Shown: positions 20,189 through 30,065 of the stretch, one piece after another
How positions within the stretch are numbered: the stretch's first letter is position 1
Layout: each line of letters opens with the position of its first letter
From: Chara braunii
Taxonomy: Eukaryota; Streptophyta; Charophyceae; Charales; Characeae
DNA length: 34,958 nucleotides
Assembly (NCBI GenBank): GCA_003427395.1
Contig: BFEA01000121.1
Coordinates: 2,730,311 to 2,765,268 of the forward strand
Reading direction: 5' to 3'
The notes under the pieces: generated by a model
The model's database searches: none
Told to the model about the DNA's origin: nothing
What the model saw: the letters and a program-made list of their open reading frames with translations, nothing else
Position numbers and translations under genes: made by a program

Positions 20189-21351
20189 GTCCTTCCAACC
20201 CGGACAATCCGACTCTCCCAGTCGCGAACTAGTTATTCGCCTTTTTCGCCTTCAGCACAAGCCAAAACCCAATCAGATCATGCACCTGTTCATACGAAAA
20301 TTGTGTAATGGTGACGTAATAGTCCTTGCTCTCTCGTCTCTACTCTATGAGGAGGATTCCACTCGGCCATGTATGGCCCGCAGCGACCAGGAGTGGCCTC
20401 CCACTGCCATCGCGGCCGTATTTGGCCTCGTGGAAAACCATGCGTCTGGGGACGTGGTTGGGTTCGAAAGGCACAATATTGGCCGTTTTTCAAGAGAGCA
20501 GGTGGGAGACAGAGGAGCGCCCTTCGACCGCCCTGTCCGCCATATACTGGCCAATTGCCCCTGGCGTGAGTTTGCAGCCACCAGCCTACGCGGTGGCCGT
20601 TTTCAAAAAAGCGTGCAGCTCGGGCCTGACTCCAGAAACTGGCCAATTGCCCCTGGCGTGAGTTTGCAGCCACCAGCCTACGCGTGGACCAGTATGTTCG
20701 CACCTCTTTTGACCGAACTGGACTTGTGCCCCGCCCTGACTTCATTCTACTTTCCACCCACACCAGGGATCTTGTCCCACATGCACCGTTTAGTGGACCT
20801 AGCTCAACGGTGTGAAGGCTGAAACTGTTTTTTTTTTTTTTTCTCATTTCAAATTCAGAAATGCATTAAAAAATACGCCTAAGATACAGTTCATTCGTTT
20901 TTTTTCCCCCCCCCACAATTGGGGTGGCATAGGTGACGTCCCAAGAGTCGCTCGGATCCTATGAAGAGTTGCTCCGATCCTATGAAGAGTTGCCCTATTC
21001 CCGGAGTTGACGCATAGGTGGTCCTTCAAAAGTAGCACGAAAATAGCGAAGTACACCCGACTTCACAAATTTCTCAAAACGTAATAAAATAACATTATAA
21101 AAAAAAACTCCAAAAGGACGCCAACCATCGTTGAACTGGCTGTCTCCAAAAAAGGAGACAGCTAGCTCAACGGAAAGTGGCGAGGGTAGGGAGCGTTGTA
21201 TTTGAGAAAAAGTCATTTTCGGATCTATTTTGTTGGAAGAAAAAATGTGATAAAATGTATTCACAATTCAAAAAAGAGCGGACCACCGGATGATCGTGAG
21301 GGCGTGCATCTCCTTCGTCGCCTACAGTCACACGACGACGAAAACTAAATG
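20189..21351. other. Presumed intron or intergenic DNA with tandem repeats
   Basis: No ARM-like exon was recognised. A 44-bp perfect repeat (starting ggccaattgcccctggcg) occurs at 20549-20592 and 20641-20684, as part of a ~92-bp tandem unit. A 21-bp unit (gagttgctccgatcctatgaa) is repeated 2.3 times at 20945-20993. A tRNA A-box-like sequence TAGCTCAACGGT lies at 20800-20811, followed by a T run at about 20828-20841. Confidence 0.5.
21129..21172. repeat. Strong 19-bp stem hairpin
   Basis: CGTTGAACTGGCTGTCTCC (21129-21147) pairs with GGAGACAGCTAGCTCAACG (21154-21172) around an AAAAAA loop, with two mismatches. It contains TGTCTC and GAGACA as an inverted pair eight bases apart. The right arm also resembles the TAGCTCAACGG A-box motif seen in nearby SINE-like pieces. 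Confidence 0.8.
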
Positions 21352-21690
21352 TGGACCTAGCTCAACGGTGTAGGTGGGACAAGGTCCCAGGGGTGTGTCG
21401 GCTCCATTCTGTTCTTCGCCAGGCAGAGAAGGAAGCTGACAAGCGGAGAAAGGGATTTGAACCCTCTACCTCAGCGTTGGCAAGGCTCCGAATGTGTGCT
21501 TAGTAACTGGCCTCTACAACACCCTGGGCTTTCCAAAAAAGAAGGGGGGAAAAAAAAAAAAGGAAAGAAAATCAAATAAAAGAAGAATGTGTGCTTAGTA
21601 ACGGGCCTCTACAACACCCTTTCCAAAAAAGAAGAAAAAAAAAAGAAAAAAAAAAGGAAAGAAAAACAAATAAAAGAAAAGAAAATGCTC
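21352..21690 (+). mobile_element. SINE-like retroposon with duplicated A-rich tail
   Basis: GTGGACCTAGCTCAACGGTG at the start contains an A-box-like TAGCTCAACGGT (21358-21369). GGGATTTGAACCC at 21452-21464 reads as a B box only on the minus strand. A unit ending ggcctctacaacaccct plus an A/G-rich tail occurs twice in tandem (21491-21585 and 21586 to about 21685), and a third tail copy lies at 23773-23815. These features suggest Pol III retroposon debris. The mixed box orientation means orientation and boundaries are uncertain. Confidence 0.45.
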
Positions 21691-21754
21691 GGCTCGCCCA
21701 AAAACGAGTACCTAAACCAATTATCATATCTTTGGCCAAATATCCTACAAAAGA

Positions 21755-21801
21755 CCCCTTCTTCCCCCGAACATAATGCCCATGCATTGCATTCGAGTTT
21801 T
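21755..21801. mobile_element. Isolated MITE end fragment
   Basis: From 21757, CCTTCTTCCCCCGAACATAA and the following bases match the left end of the MITE at 7386 over about 45 bases with about six differences. No opposite terminus is present nearby. The fragment is bracketed by an 8-bp direct repeat ACAAAAGA (21747-21754 and 21802-21809). Confidence 0.65.
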
Positions 21802-21813
21802 ACAAAAGAACCT

Positions 21814-22084
21814 TTTTTTTTTTTTTTTTGAAAACAACACCAGCCCCTTCTATTTGGGGGGCCATCAGTCCAGTTGCGTATAACCCGCAAGCATGAGTAC
21901 AAGAAAGGAGTAAAAGACGAAGAGAAGTATAGACGGTTCAGCCAAGCCCCTGCAGTACCAGTCACCTGCTCAAGGGGGGGGGCTGCTATGAGCCGACCCC
22001 CCCCAAGCAAGCCCTGGCCTCCCCTAGGGAACTTCTGCTGGCCGGGAAGCTTACTGGCAGCACGCAATTACACAGCGGAAGGGC
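21814..22084 (-). other. Possible minus-strand retroposon tail and unassigned DNA
   Basis: A run of about 18 T is followed by gaaaacaacaccagcccc, so the minus strand reads ...GGTGTTGTTTTC plus poly(A). This resembles the GGTGTTGT 3' end of the retroposon at 9549-9607. No Pol III boxes or target duplication were recognised in the remainder. Confidence 0.35.
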
Positions 22085-23340
22085 CTTGGGGTGCCGAGCT
22101 GCAGGGGAGGCCCTCCTAGCAGCCTTTCAGGCCGCAAATCCCCAAACTTGCTCGTAGCCACACCGAACCGTCACTGCTGCTAGTCTCCTCCTCCCTACAT
22201 ATACCTGTCTGCCCCTATAGGGGTCTACCCATCCGTGTCCTTTCCATTGACTTACTGTGAGGGCACGGGTGCGCAGCCCGTAGTTTGTATATGCTTGATT
22301 GATAAAGGAGGTGTTATTGGTGAGGTTTAGAAGTAGGGTGATTGTTGCATGAAAAAAAAGGAGTATTTCTGTCTCTGTGTCAAGATTAGTCTGTGTGTGT
22401 GTTTGTGTGATACTTAGGGTGTTTGTGTTTATCACATCTGTTAGTGTTGGAATGTGTGGGATTAAGGTAATTTGTATGGTATTAATGTGTTAGATATTTG
22501 ACATACCTTGATTCATAATTGGTGTCGAGGCTGGTGGTCCTTGAATCTTGGTCCATATGTCATATATGTGTGTGCTTGAGTGTTTGTTGTTGTAAGTTTT
22601 TTTTAAATTAAATAAAAGTTGTTTTGTCACATGTGACTCACTCACTCTGGCGCTGAAGGTGTGGGGTGTTGAATACATCCACGTTCAGACACATCTGTTT
22701 ACACTTGCAAATGCAATGCAGGTGTGTCGTTTCAACCTGCGGCCAAGGCCACACCCTTTCCGATTCAGACGTTTCCACTTTTCCACCCTGCCGCTGCTTT
22801 GCCAACGTTTCGACCAAAACCCAGCGCGCGGTCCCACAGGCGGCTACCGGTCCCGCATTTTCCAAAGAAACTGCCTTCCCCCCCCCCAAAGATCCCCTCT
22901 GCCGCTGCTTTGCCACCGTTTTGACCAAAACCCAGTGCGCGGTACCACGGGCAGCTACTAGTCCTGCATTTTTCAAAGAAACTGCCACCATCCCCCAAAG
23001 TGTCGTGCCTGCACCTGCCTGCATTTTTCGAACCTTCCAACAACCAAACGAGCCCGAATCAACAACCGGTATAACGAAGGACGATGAAAATGTCTCGGGG
23101 GGGAGATGTCTCACGGGGGGAAAACGCACCTCTGACGGGCTGCGAACATCGCCACCTTGGGAGGGCGAGGCGCAGGGGAGGCCCTCCTAGCAGCCTATCA
23201 GGCCACAAATCCAAAAACTTGCTTGTAGCCACACAGTTAAAAAAAGTGAAAAAATCAACAAACCATCACTGCTGCTAGTCTCCTCCTCCCTACATGTACC
23301 CGCCTGCCCCTATAGGGGTCTACCCATCCCTGCCCTTTCC
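22085..23340. repeat. Pair of ~160-185-bp direct repeats 1071 bp apart
   Basis: Bases 22085-22244 and 23155-23340 share gcaggggaggccctcctagc, then aacttgct.gtagccacac, then gctgctagtctcctcctccc and cccctataggggtctaccc. The second copy has about 25 extra A-rich bases. The second copy is preceded by the purine-rich stretch ctcgggggggagatg at about 23094-23108. The two copies could be the terminal repeats of a small non-autonomous element, or simply dispersed repeats. Confidence 0.5.
22788..23000 (+). repeat. 111-bp tandem doublet
   Basis: Units starting ctgccgctgctttgcca lie at 22788 and 22899, exactly 111 bases apart, and share tgaccaaaacccag and aaagaaactgcc. The period is 37 codons, so one frame (22666-23190) stays open across both units, but nothing in the peptide is recognised. 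Confidence 0.75.
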
Positions 23341-24709
23341 TGATTGCCACCTCTGTGATCCTGCTTCACATTCTTGGTCTTCCACCAACCTGCCTTCGAG
23401 CTCTCTCCTCGCATTCTCTTCTTTCGGACAGTCTGTCCTCCACTATCCCATGTTACCCTGCTCTGATCCCACAATGGTCTACTATGTTCCTTCCCAGCCC
23501 TATTTAGCATGTCTTTCAAAAGTGGTAGTTCCCAGCTTTGCAACACTGCTGTCCAGGGTTGTCCTTTTCCAGCCTAAAATCACTGCTGTTCGGTCCAAGT
23601 TGCCTGCCCGTTGGTAGGGCAATGGTCTTGAGTGCTGGTCACACTGCGGTAGAATAGTGGGATAGGGGGTGCACTAGGAGTATTGACGTGAGGATGGGTT
23701 GGGAGGTGGTCTCATATTCCAGGACACCCGCGGCTCACAGTTCCACTGCAGGTGATCACTGTGCACAAACTGACTGGCCTCTACAACACCCTGGACTTTT
23801 GAAAAAAAAAAAGGGGGGGGAAAAAGAAAGAAGGGACCCCCACCCCCCCCCTCTCCTTCACCCCAGCCAACACCCGTCCCCTACGCAACCAATCCCTTGT
23901 TGGTTGGAGGCCCTTCGCGATAGGGGGTCTGCTGTTGTAGTCCTCCGTGATAGGGGGATTTTTCGGTTTTTTCTTTTCTTGGCTTTTCTGGTAGCTTTTT
24001 TGGTTAGCAGTATTGGTGGTTTTGAACTCTTGATTTGTGGTGAAGCCAATCGGTGTTTCCAAGGGTTCCATGTTTTTTATCCTACCGGATCTAAGATTGA
24101 TCCGTGGAAGAGGTTAGTTTTTCGTGGGAAGCATGTTTCGGGGTCAGGGCTTGATCCGTGGTCCATTTTTTCGCTGCTTGGCGACAGAAGACTGTTATTC
24201 TTGGATGGTTCTAGACTGTGTTGACGCGGCAGTGTGGTCAACTATAGGTGATTCGATGACGTAGAACGAAGAGGTTTTCTTTCTTCTTTTTTTTCTTTTC
24301 TTTTTTTTTCTTTTTATGTAGTTACGATCAAGATATAAGCAACTAGAACCACGTTCGAATTACCGACTTCAAAGACCCCTGATGAGTCCTGGCACGGCGG
24401 CCAGGCGAAACCGGTCGGGTCGATCGCCGGTACGGAGGTTTTGCTTCCGTCATAGCTGCTTTCTTCACGTTTAACAGCAAGTCGCGTTCGGGTTTTCAGT
24501 GCGTGGTCTTGGCTCACCTACCTCTTGTCTGTGTCCTCTTCTTCTTATCTTTCTCTTCTGGTGCTCGGTTATGTGTATGAGTAATCTCGTTTGCCATTTG
24601 AACATTATTCCCAACTTTTACTCACGAAGTAACCGAAGTAGGAATTAGACTACTGTCGCGTGGCTTCGAGTTATTATCGATATTATCGATATTCGTTTCG
24701 TCTTTCGAT
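23341..24709. other. Unassigned DNA upstream of the CCHC/GIY-YIG pseudogene
   Basis: No gene was recognised. An A-rich retroposon tail (ggcctctacaacaccctgg then A/G run) lies at about 23777-23825. The last 40 bases before the ATG at 24710 contain a short attatcgat doublet. The open frame at 23688-24224 has only a chance-like hydrophobic stretch. Confidence 0.4.
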
Positions 24710-26136
24710 ATGGCGTCTAACACTAACCCTCGGTCGTGTTACAACTGCGGCCAGGCGGGGCACATCGCTAGATATTTTCCTCTACCGGACCGTAGGTTAA
24801 ACGGACAACAGGCTCCTATAAGTAATGCTACCGTACCAGTTCAGACTCCGTTGTTGACTATGCCCTCGAATGGGGCAGGTGTTGGTACGGCTGCTCCAGT
24901 GTACAATGGTTATCAGAATCATGGGTACTCCAATGGAGGTGGATTGCGACAACGAGTTTACACTCGTCGGCAAAATCAAGGTTAAGCATGACGCTGATGA
25001 GGCAAAATCGAAGGCGGCAAAAGAAAAGGAGGAAAGAAGAAACGTGGGAAAGAAGAAGATGAGAGACGTGCAAGAGAAAAGCGCGATAGAGAGGAACTGC
25101 ATAAGGAACTGAACACGAAATTGGAGGAAATTAACAAGGCATTGAAGGGTAAGAATAAGAGTTGTGACGAAGTGATGAAATTGCGTGAAGAAGTTGAGAG
25201 GTTGAGACATGGGCAAAGTGTGCCTAATTCGGCAGGACCATCTACGTCGTTGACCGAGAATGAACAGGTAACGAGGCTGCAACGTGAACTGGTGGAGATG
25301 AGGATGGCTTCCGATAGGCCGTTCGCTATCTTGGAGGAAGAAATCACGAAAGAACACAGGTTACGCGAGGAAGCTGTTGCTGATACTGAAGCTTGGAAGA
25401 ACGAAGCAGTAAGGCCAGGTAATAAACGAGGATCACTAGCGGTAGGGCCGACTCCCACAACTCAAGTTAGACTGAGGGCACGGACCACTCAAGTCAGCGT
25501 GGGCGTCGGTGGTAAGATGAAAGTGGATGAACACCTCAAAGGTGTGGTTGAGAGGCATGAGGCGGAAGTGAGACTCTTGAGAGAAATGAGATTGTAAGAG
25601 GGCAAGGACAGACGTGAGGCTGAGCAAGAATTGGAGAAGCTCAGGGAAAAATTGAAGAGAGACGAAGTGGAGATGTAACGGTTGCGAGAAAGGATGGCGC
25701 AACTGGAAATGCAACAAAAGCACTAGGGTACAGTAACTAATTTGAAGGTCATATTGGATGAGTTGTAGGGATGACGACAAGGAAGACCGATAAAGGGAAG
25801 GCGGTAGCGAGTTCGGCTTGTAACACGTTTGGAAAGGATACGTTTTTGAAGGACGCAAGGAAGTTTCTGCGCAATTTGAGGAAGGAGAAAGTCGTGGAAA
25901 TTTGTGACAAGGAGGGTGTGACCTACGTCAATCTCGATGTAACGAGAGAGGAGATTGCACATCTCCAAGCGAATCAGACCTTCGAAGAAGAGCAGTGTGA
26001 AAAAAGCAAAGCAAAAGGTGTCGTCATTCACGATGCGACGGATGATGGTGACGGTAAGTCTGAAAAGGAGGTGAGGGTGATTTTGCCACTTCCTAGAGTC
26101 GTACCCGAACACGGCCAATTTGTGGCGTATTATTAA
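24710..26136 (+). pseudogene. CCHC zinc-knuckle and coiled-coil N-terminal part of a GIY-YIG gene
   Basis: ATG 24710 starts MASNTNPRSCYNCGQAGH. Cys10, Cys13 and His18 of a CX2CX4HX4C zinc knuckle are present, but the last Cys is Phe23. A Pro/Asn-rich linker leads to stops at 24983-25000. The same frame then reopens as a long Glu/Lys/Arg coiled coil (about 25010-25700; REKRDREELHKELNTKLEEI, KLREEVERLR) broken by TAA or TAG codons near 25597 and 25680. A second frame (25771-26136) gives KDARKFLRNLRKEKVVEICD and EGVTYVNLD, a short helical motif of unknown function, then an acidic linker. Zinc knuckles bind nucleic acid. I recall similar CCHC/coiled-coil starts as a multicopy family in Chara, which is unverified. 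It is clearly decayed here. Confidence 0.65.
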
Positions 26137-26158
26137 TCATTGTCGTAGGGTATGATTC

Positions 26159-26910
26159 TTGCCTTTTGAACGGTTGAGGTGTAAGGCTCTAACTCGTTTG
26201 CTTAGTATGATTATGTGCATGTTGATTGTTGAGGGGCAGATTCCGTGGTGCAGTAAGCTTAGTGGATATGTTGTGCAATTGGTATCTAAGGGTTTTGACT
26301 TCAATTTGGACCATGGACCAGTGGTCTATGCTTTGGTGCCTCCGTGGTGCAGACACATGTATGTTGGTAGTACAGGGCGGGATTTGTATGTGAAATAGAA
26401 TGAACATGCTTACAGTGCGTGTCAACATTCGTGTGTGGAATCTGGTCGTAGGAATGAAAAACTCTACATGTGGATGAGAAGATATAGCATGCATAACTAC
26501 ACAATCGTACCATTAGCAGTGTGTTTAGAAGATAACTTGGCCGAAACAGAAAAATTATTTATTCGTATGTTATGTCCAACGCTGAATGTGAGAGATAATA
26601 TAAGGAAGTCAAAAAAATCAAGGGATGGTTGTAAGGAGAGGTTGCGGTTAAAGAATAGGCATGGTGCACATGCGGTGAATGGGGTGTGAGTGATAAGTTG
26701 GTCACCTTTTCGTCAAGTTTTGGTGTTGTTTCTGTTAGTCTCTTGCGCATCCTGGAGTATTGTAAAACGAAGTCAATTGGCAAGTTTACTTTCAATTGTA
26801 AAGGAGGACAACGTATTGTAGACAAATGGAAAATGTTAAAGCGAATGTATGTAGGAACTGTTCTCATTAGTAAGTGTGGAAGGTCTGAGTTGAGGCACGC
26901 TCGTGGATAG
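26159..26910 (+). pseudogene. GIY-YIG endonuclease-like domain, decayed
   Basis: VVY (26321-26329) and MYVGSTGRDLYVK (YVG at 26360-26368) match the paired GIY and YIG strands with the following Arg. After an in-frame TAG at 26396-26398 the same frame continues NEHAYSA, and later LAETEKLFIRMLCPTLN, matching the catalytic Glu and the conserved P.LN of GIY-YIG nucleases. These enzymes make single-strand or double-strand cuts in DNA. In Penelope-like retroelements the domain is fused to a reverse transcriptase, but no RT motif was seen here. A following frame (26686-26910) gives FGVVSVSLLRILEYCKTKSI and RMYVGTVLISKC, unrecognised. The zinc-knuckle/coiled-coil part precedes it on the same strand. 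Confidence 0.65.
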
Positions 26911-27305
26911 TTGGGGGATGGGTTGGTTATTGAGGTTGAGTGTGTTGTACCCTTCTTGAGTCGATCATAGCAGAGCTGCTCAACAATCTGTCGAAGAAGA
27001 AAGACTTGTTTGACTGGGGCCTCAAAAAGTTAATACACATTTCGTTAAAAGTGAACCTTTTGATTGTTCACTTTTTGTAACAAAGCCGGAATTCATGTTG
27101 GAGCGACATAAATAAGAGAAATTTAACTTGACAATATGAACTGAGGACAGTGAGGAGCGACATAAATAAGAATAAATCGATACAATCATTGCTAAGAGTT
27201 TTGGAGCGGCCGCTCTGCAACTCAGAATAAACTCCAGGTTTGTTCGAGTGCTCCCATCAACGTATACTTGTAATAGCCTGAAGGCTTATGACACTTGTTG
27301 ACCAT
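26911..27305. other. Non-coding segment with hairpin and 18-bp direct repeat
   Basis: A perfect 10-bp inverted repeat AAAAGTGAAC/GTTCACTTTT (27048-27057, 27067-27076) is present. An 18-bp direct repeat ggagcgacataaataaga lies at 27101-27118 and 27155-27172, 54 bases apart. No gene was recognised. Confidence 0.6.
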
Positions 27306-28784
27306 CCCCTCCACCATCCCCTACCCCTGCACCTAACCCCCTGGAATTCACATTCTCCCCTCTTGGTTATTTTCGAGGTGAGTGGACCACACCCTAAGTC
27401 CTCGAAGTCACATTCTCCCCTTTTGGCTATTTTCAAAGTGCGTGGACTAGTTCCAGGGCCTATGACACCAACAAAATCTTAAAGTACGAATTAATTCCCT
27501 AATGCTTTTGCACACTTACTCGTTGGAGCAGGTGAGGAGGTACCGCAAGCGAGATAGGAATGTCACACACTTAGTCATTGGAAGAGGTCAGGAGGCGTTG
27601 TAAGCCGGACAGTAATGCCTGCCAGCAAAGCTGGAGGATCCAATTTCAAACTCGGAAATATTATGTGTCTGAGGACCTTGCTCACACTGATTCTGACAAT
27701 TGTGATGCAACGTACAATTCTCACTCTCACAAATATGAATCATTGCAATTTTGGTGCATCTTTACCCGCCAAGACGGCAGTTGAGCGTGAAATGAAATCG
27801 AAGCGCAGGGGGCCCCTACCCCAACACCCCAACTCCCTGGAAGTCACATTCTCCCCTCTTGGCTATTTTCAAGGTGAGTGGACCACACCTTAACCCCTGG
27901 AAGTCGCATTCTCACTTTTTGGCTATTTTCAAGGTGCGTGGACCAACTCCAGGGCCTATGACACCTACAAAATCTCAAACTACGAATTAATTCCCAAATG
28001 TTTTTGCACAATTAGTCATTGGAACAGGTGAGGAGGTGCTGCAAGCGGGCTAGAAATGCCACTCATTGAGTCATTGGAAGAGGTTAAGAGGCGCTGTAAG
28101 CGGGACAGTAATGCCTGCCAGCAAAGCTGGAGGATCCAATTTCAAACTCGGAAATATTTTGTGTCTGAGGACCTTGCTCACACTGAGCCTGACAATTGTA
28201 ATGCAACGTATAGTTCCCACTCTCGCACATATGAATCATTGCAAGTCTGGTGCATCTTAAGCCGTCAAGACGGCAGTTGAGCGCGAAATAAAATCAATGC
28301 GCAGGGGACCCCTACCCCAACACCCCAACCCCCTGGAAGTCACATTCCCCCCTCTTGACTATTTTTGAGGTGAGTGGACCACTCCTTAACCCTTGGAAGT
28401 CACATTCTCCCCTTTTGGCTATTTTCAAGGTGCGTGGACCACTTCTAGGCCTATGACACCTACAAAATTTCAAACTACGAATTAATTCCCAAATGCTTTT
28501 GCACACTTAGTCGTTGGAACAGGTGAGGAGGCGTTGCAAGTGGGCTAGAAATGCCACTCATTGAGTCATCGGAAGAGGTCAGGAGGCGCTGTAAGCGGGA
28601 TAGTAGCCTGCCTGCAAAGCTGGAGGACCCAATTTCAAACTCGAAAATATTCACTCTCGCACTGAGCCTGACAATTGTGATGCATTGTACAGTTCTCACT
28701 CTCGCAGATGTGAATCATAGCAATTCTGGTGCATCTTTATCCGTCAAGACGACAGTTGAGCGCGAAATGAAATCAAAGCGCAGG
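27306..28784. repeat. Three tandem ~496-bp satellite units with internal doublets
   Basis: The motif ctggaa.tcacattc occurs at 27341, 27837 and 28333, exactly 496 bases apart each time. The motif gcgcagg that closes a unit lies at about 27804, 28300 and 28779, so the third unit is shorter by 15-20 bases (deletion in its aaatatt..ttgctcacactga part). Each unit contains a ~60-bp doublet (cacattctcccc...tggctattttcaaggtg) and a ~54-bp doublet (gttggaacaggtgaggaggc / attggaagaggtcaggaggc). Long frames across the units are by-products of the periodicity. Confidence 0.9.
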
Positions 28785-29512
28785 TTAACGTTCATTTCCA
28801 CATTATATGAGATTGCAACAGGATTTCGTGCTCGATCACCCATGGCAGACCTGTTGTCGATACCTTCTAGCGAAAAGGAGTGGGCATTGGGAATCTCTAC
28901 AGTGAAGACGACGAGCGCACATCAAATGTTTTTTGCAACCCAAGATGGGTACGAATCCCCCTTGGCGGCGGCCATCCACGGACAAGTCCGCGATCGTGGA
29001 CTAGGCCGCGACCCCGCGGACGCATCCGCGCAGCCGCACGGCTGCGTGGCGCCGTGGCGGCCGAAAGGGAGGTCCGTTCGGAAATCCGAAAACGGCTCCT
29101 GGCGGCGCATGAGCGTCCCTAGGCCCACGCACCGGAAAAAAAAAAAAAATGATTTTCTGGGGGGACCAATTTTGGTCCCCTGTGAGGGTGAAAAAAAAAA
29201 TACCCCCCCCCCCATTTCGCAAATTGCTCAAAGCGGGGGTGTTTAACAAATCGCAAGGTACGTGTAGGAAAAAAAAAAAAAAAATTCCGGAAGTGGTTGA
29301 GGGGTTTTGGAGGGGGTTATTTTTTGGGGGGTTTTGTCATGTGTTGGGGTGGCAAAAGGTGTGGGGTTCGAAATAGTGGGTTGGTGGGGCCCGTTGGGGG
29401 GGGAGTACGGTGTCGTTTTCGGGTGCAGGCCCTTGGGGGGTGTAGGGTTTCGTTGTCGTTTGAGGGTGAAACCTATAATACGAAGCAAAACAACACCTCG
29501 GCCCCCCATCCC
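28785..29512. other. G/C-rich then G-rich unassigned DNA before the second gap
   Basis: 28970-29120 is very G/C-rich with nested short inverted repeats (gtccgcg...cgcggac, cgcagccgcacggctgcg). A B-box-like gggtacgaatccc at about 28948 and an A run near 29137 could mark another SINE, weakly supported. A perfect 9-bp stem hairpin GGGGACCAA-TT-TTGGTCCCC occupies 29161-29180. From 29280 the plus strand is strongly G/T-rich with many G runs. Confidence 0.4.
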
Positions 29513-29958
29513 NNNNNNNNNNNNNNNNNNNNNNNNNNNNNNNNNNNNNNNNNNNNNNNNNNNNNNNNNNNNNNNNNNNNNNNNNNNNNNNNNNNNNNNN
29601 NNNNNNNNNNNNNNNNNNNNNNNNNNNNNNNNNNNNNNNNNNNNNNNNNNNNNNNNNNNNNNNNNNNNNNNNNNNNNNNNNNNNNNNNNNNNNNNNNNNN
29701 NNNNNNNNNNNNNNNNNNNNNNNNNNNNNNNNNNNNNNNNNNNNNNNNNNNNNNNNNNNNNNNNNNNNNNNNNNNNNNNNNNNNNNNNNNNNNNNNNNNN
29801 NNNNNNNNNNNNNNNNNNNNNNNNNNNNNNNNNNNNNNNNNNNNNNNNNNNNNNNNNNNNNNNNNNNNNNNNNNNNNNNNNNNNNNNNNNNNNNNNNNNN
29901 NNNNNNNNNNNNNNNNNNNNNNNNNNNNNNNNNNNNNNNNNNNNNNNNNNNNNNNNNN
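29513..29958. other. Assembly gap
   Basis: 446 unresolved bases between a G/C-rich left flank and a T/C-rich right flank. Confidence 0.99.
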
Positions 29959-30065
29959 TTTTTGGCCCCCCTCCCATCCCCCTTTTCTGGATTTCTTTTT
30001 GTGGGGTGTGTGATACGTGGTAAGGTACTTGCTGGGCAAAAAAAAACAAAGGGTAACTTCAGTAC

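Noticed and set aside
20280-20822. 180-codon frame just after the U-box exon as a continuation of the gene
   Set aside because: No ARM character, and it is built over the 92-bp tandem repeat, so it is treated as intronic.
21452-21464. A true tRNA gene at the GGGATTTGAACCC motif
   Set aside because: No complete cloverleaf with acceptor and anticodon stems could be drawn. It fits SINE debris better.
24983-26398. Alternative genetic code (TAA/TAG read as an amino acid) to explain the many in-frame stops
   Set aside because: Other decayed genes here also contain TGA stops, frameshifts and deletions, and the U-box gene uses none of these codons internally. Pseudogene decay explains everything.
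27306-28784. CRISPR-like array
   Set aside because: The units are ~496 bp with no short repeat/spacer pattern, and the genome is eukaryotic. This is a satellite.
28551-29246. 231-codon frame crossing the third satellite unit
   Set aside because: Its start lies in the satellite repeat and its end in simple sequence. The equivalent frame in the other units is closed.
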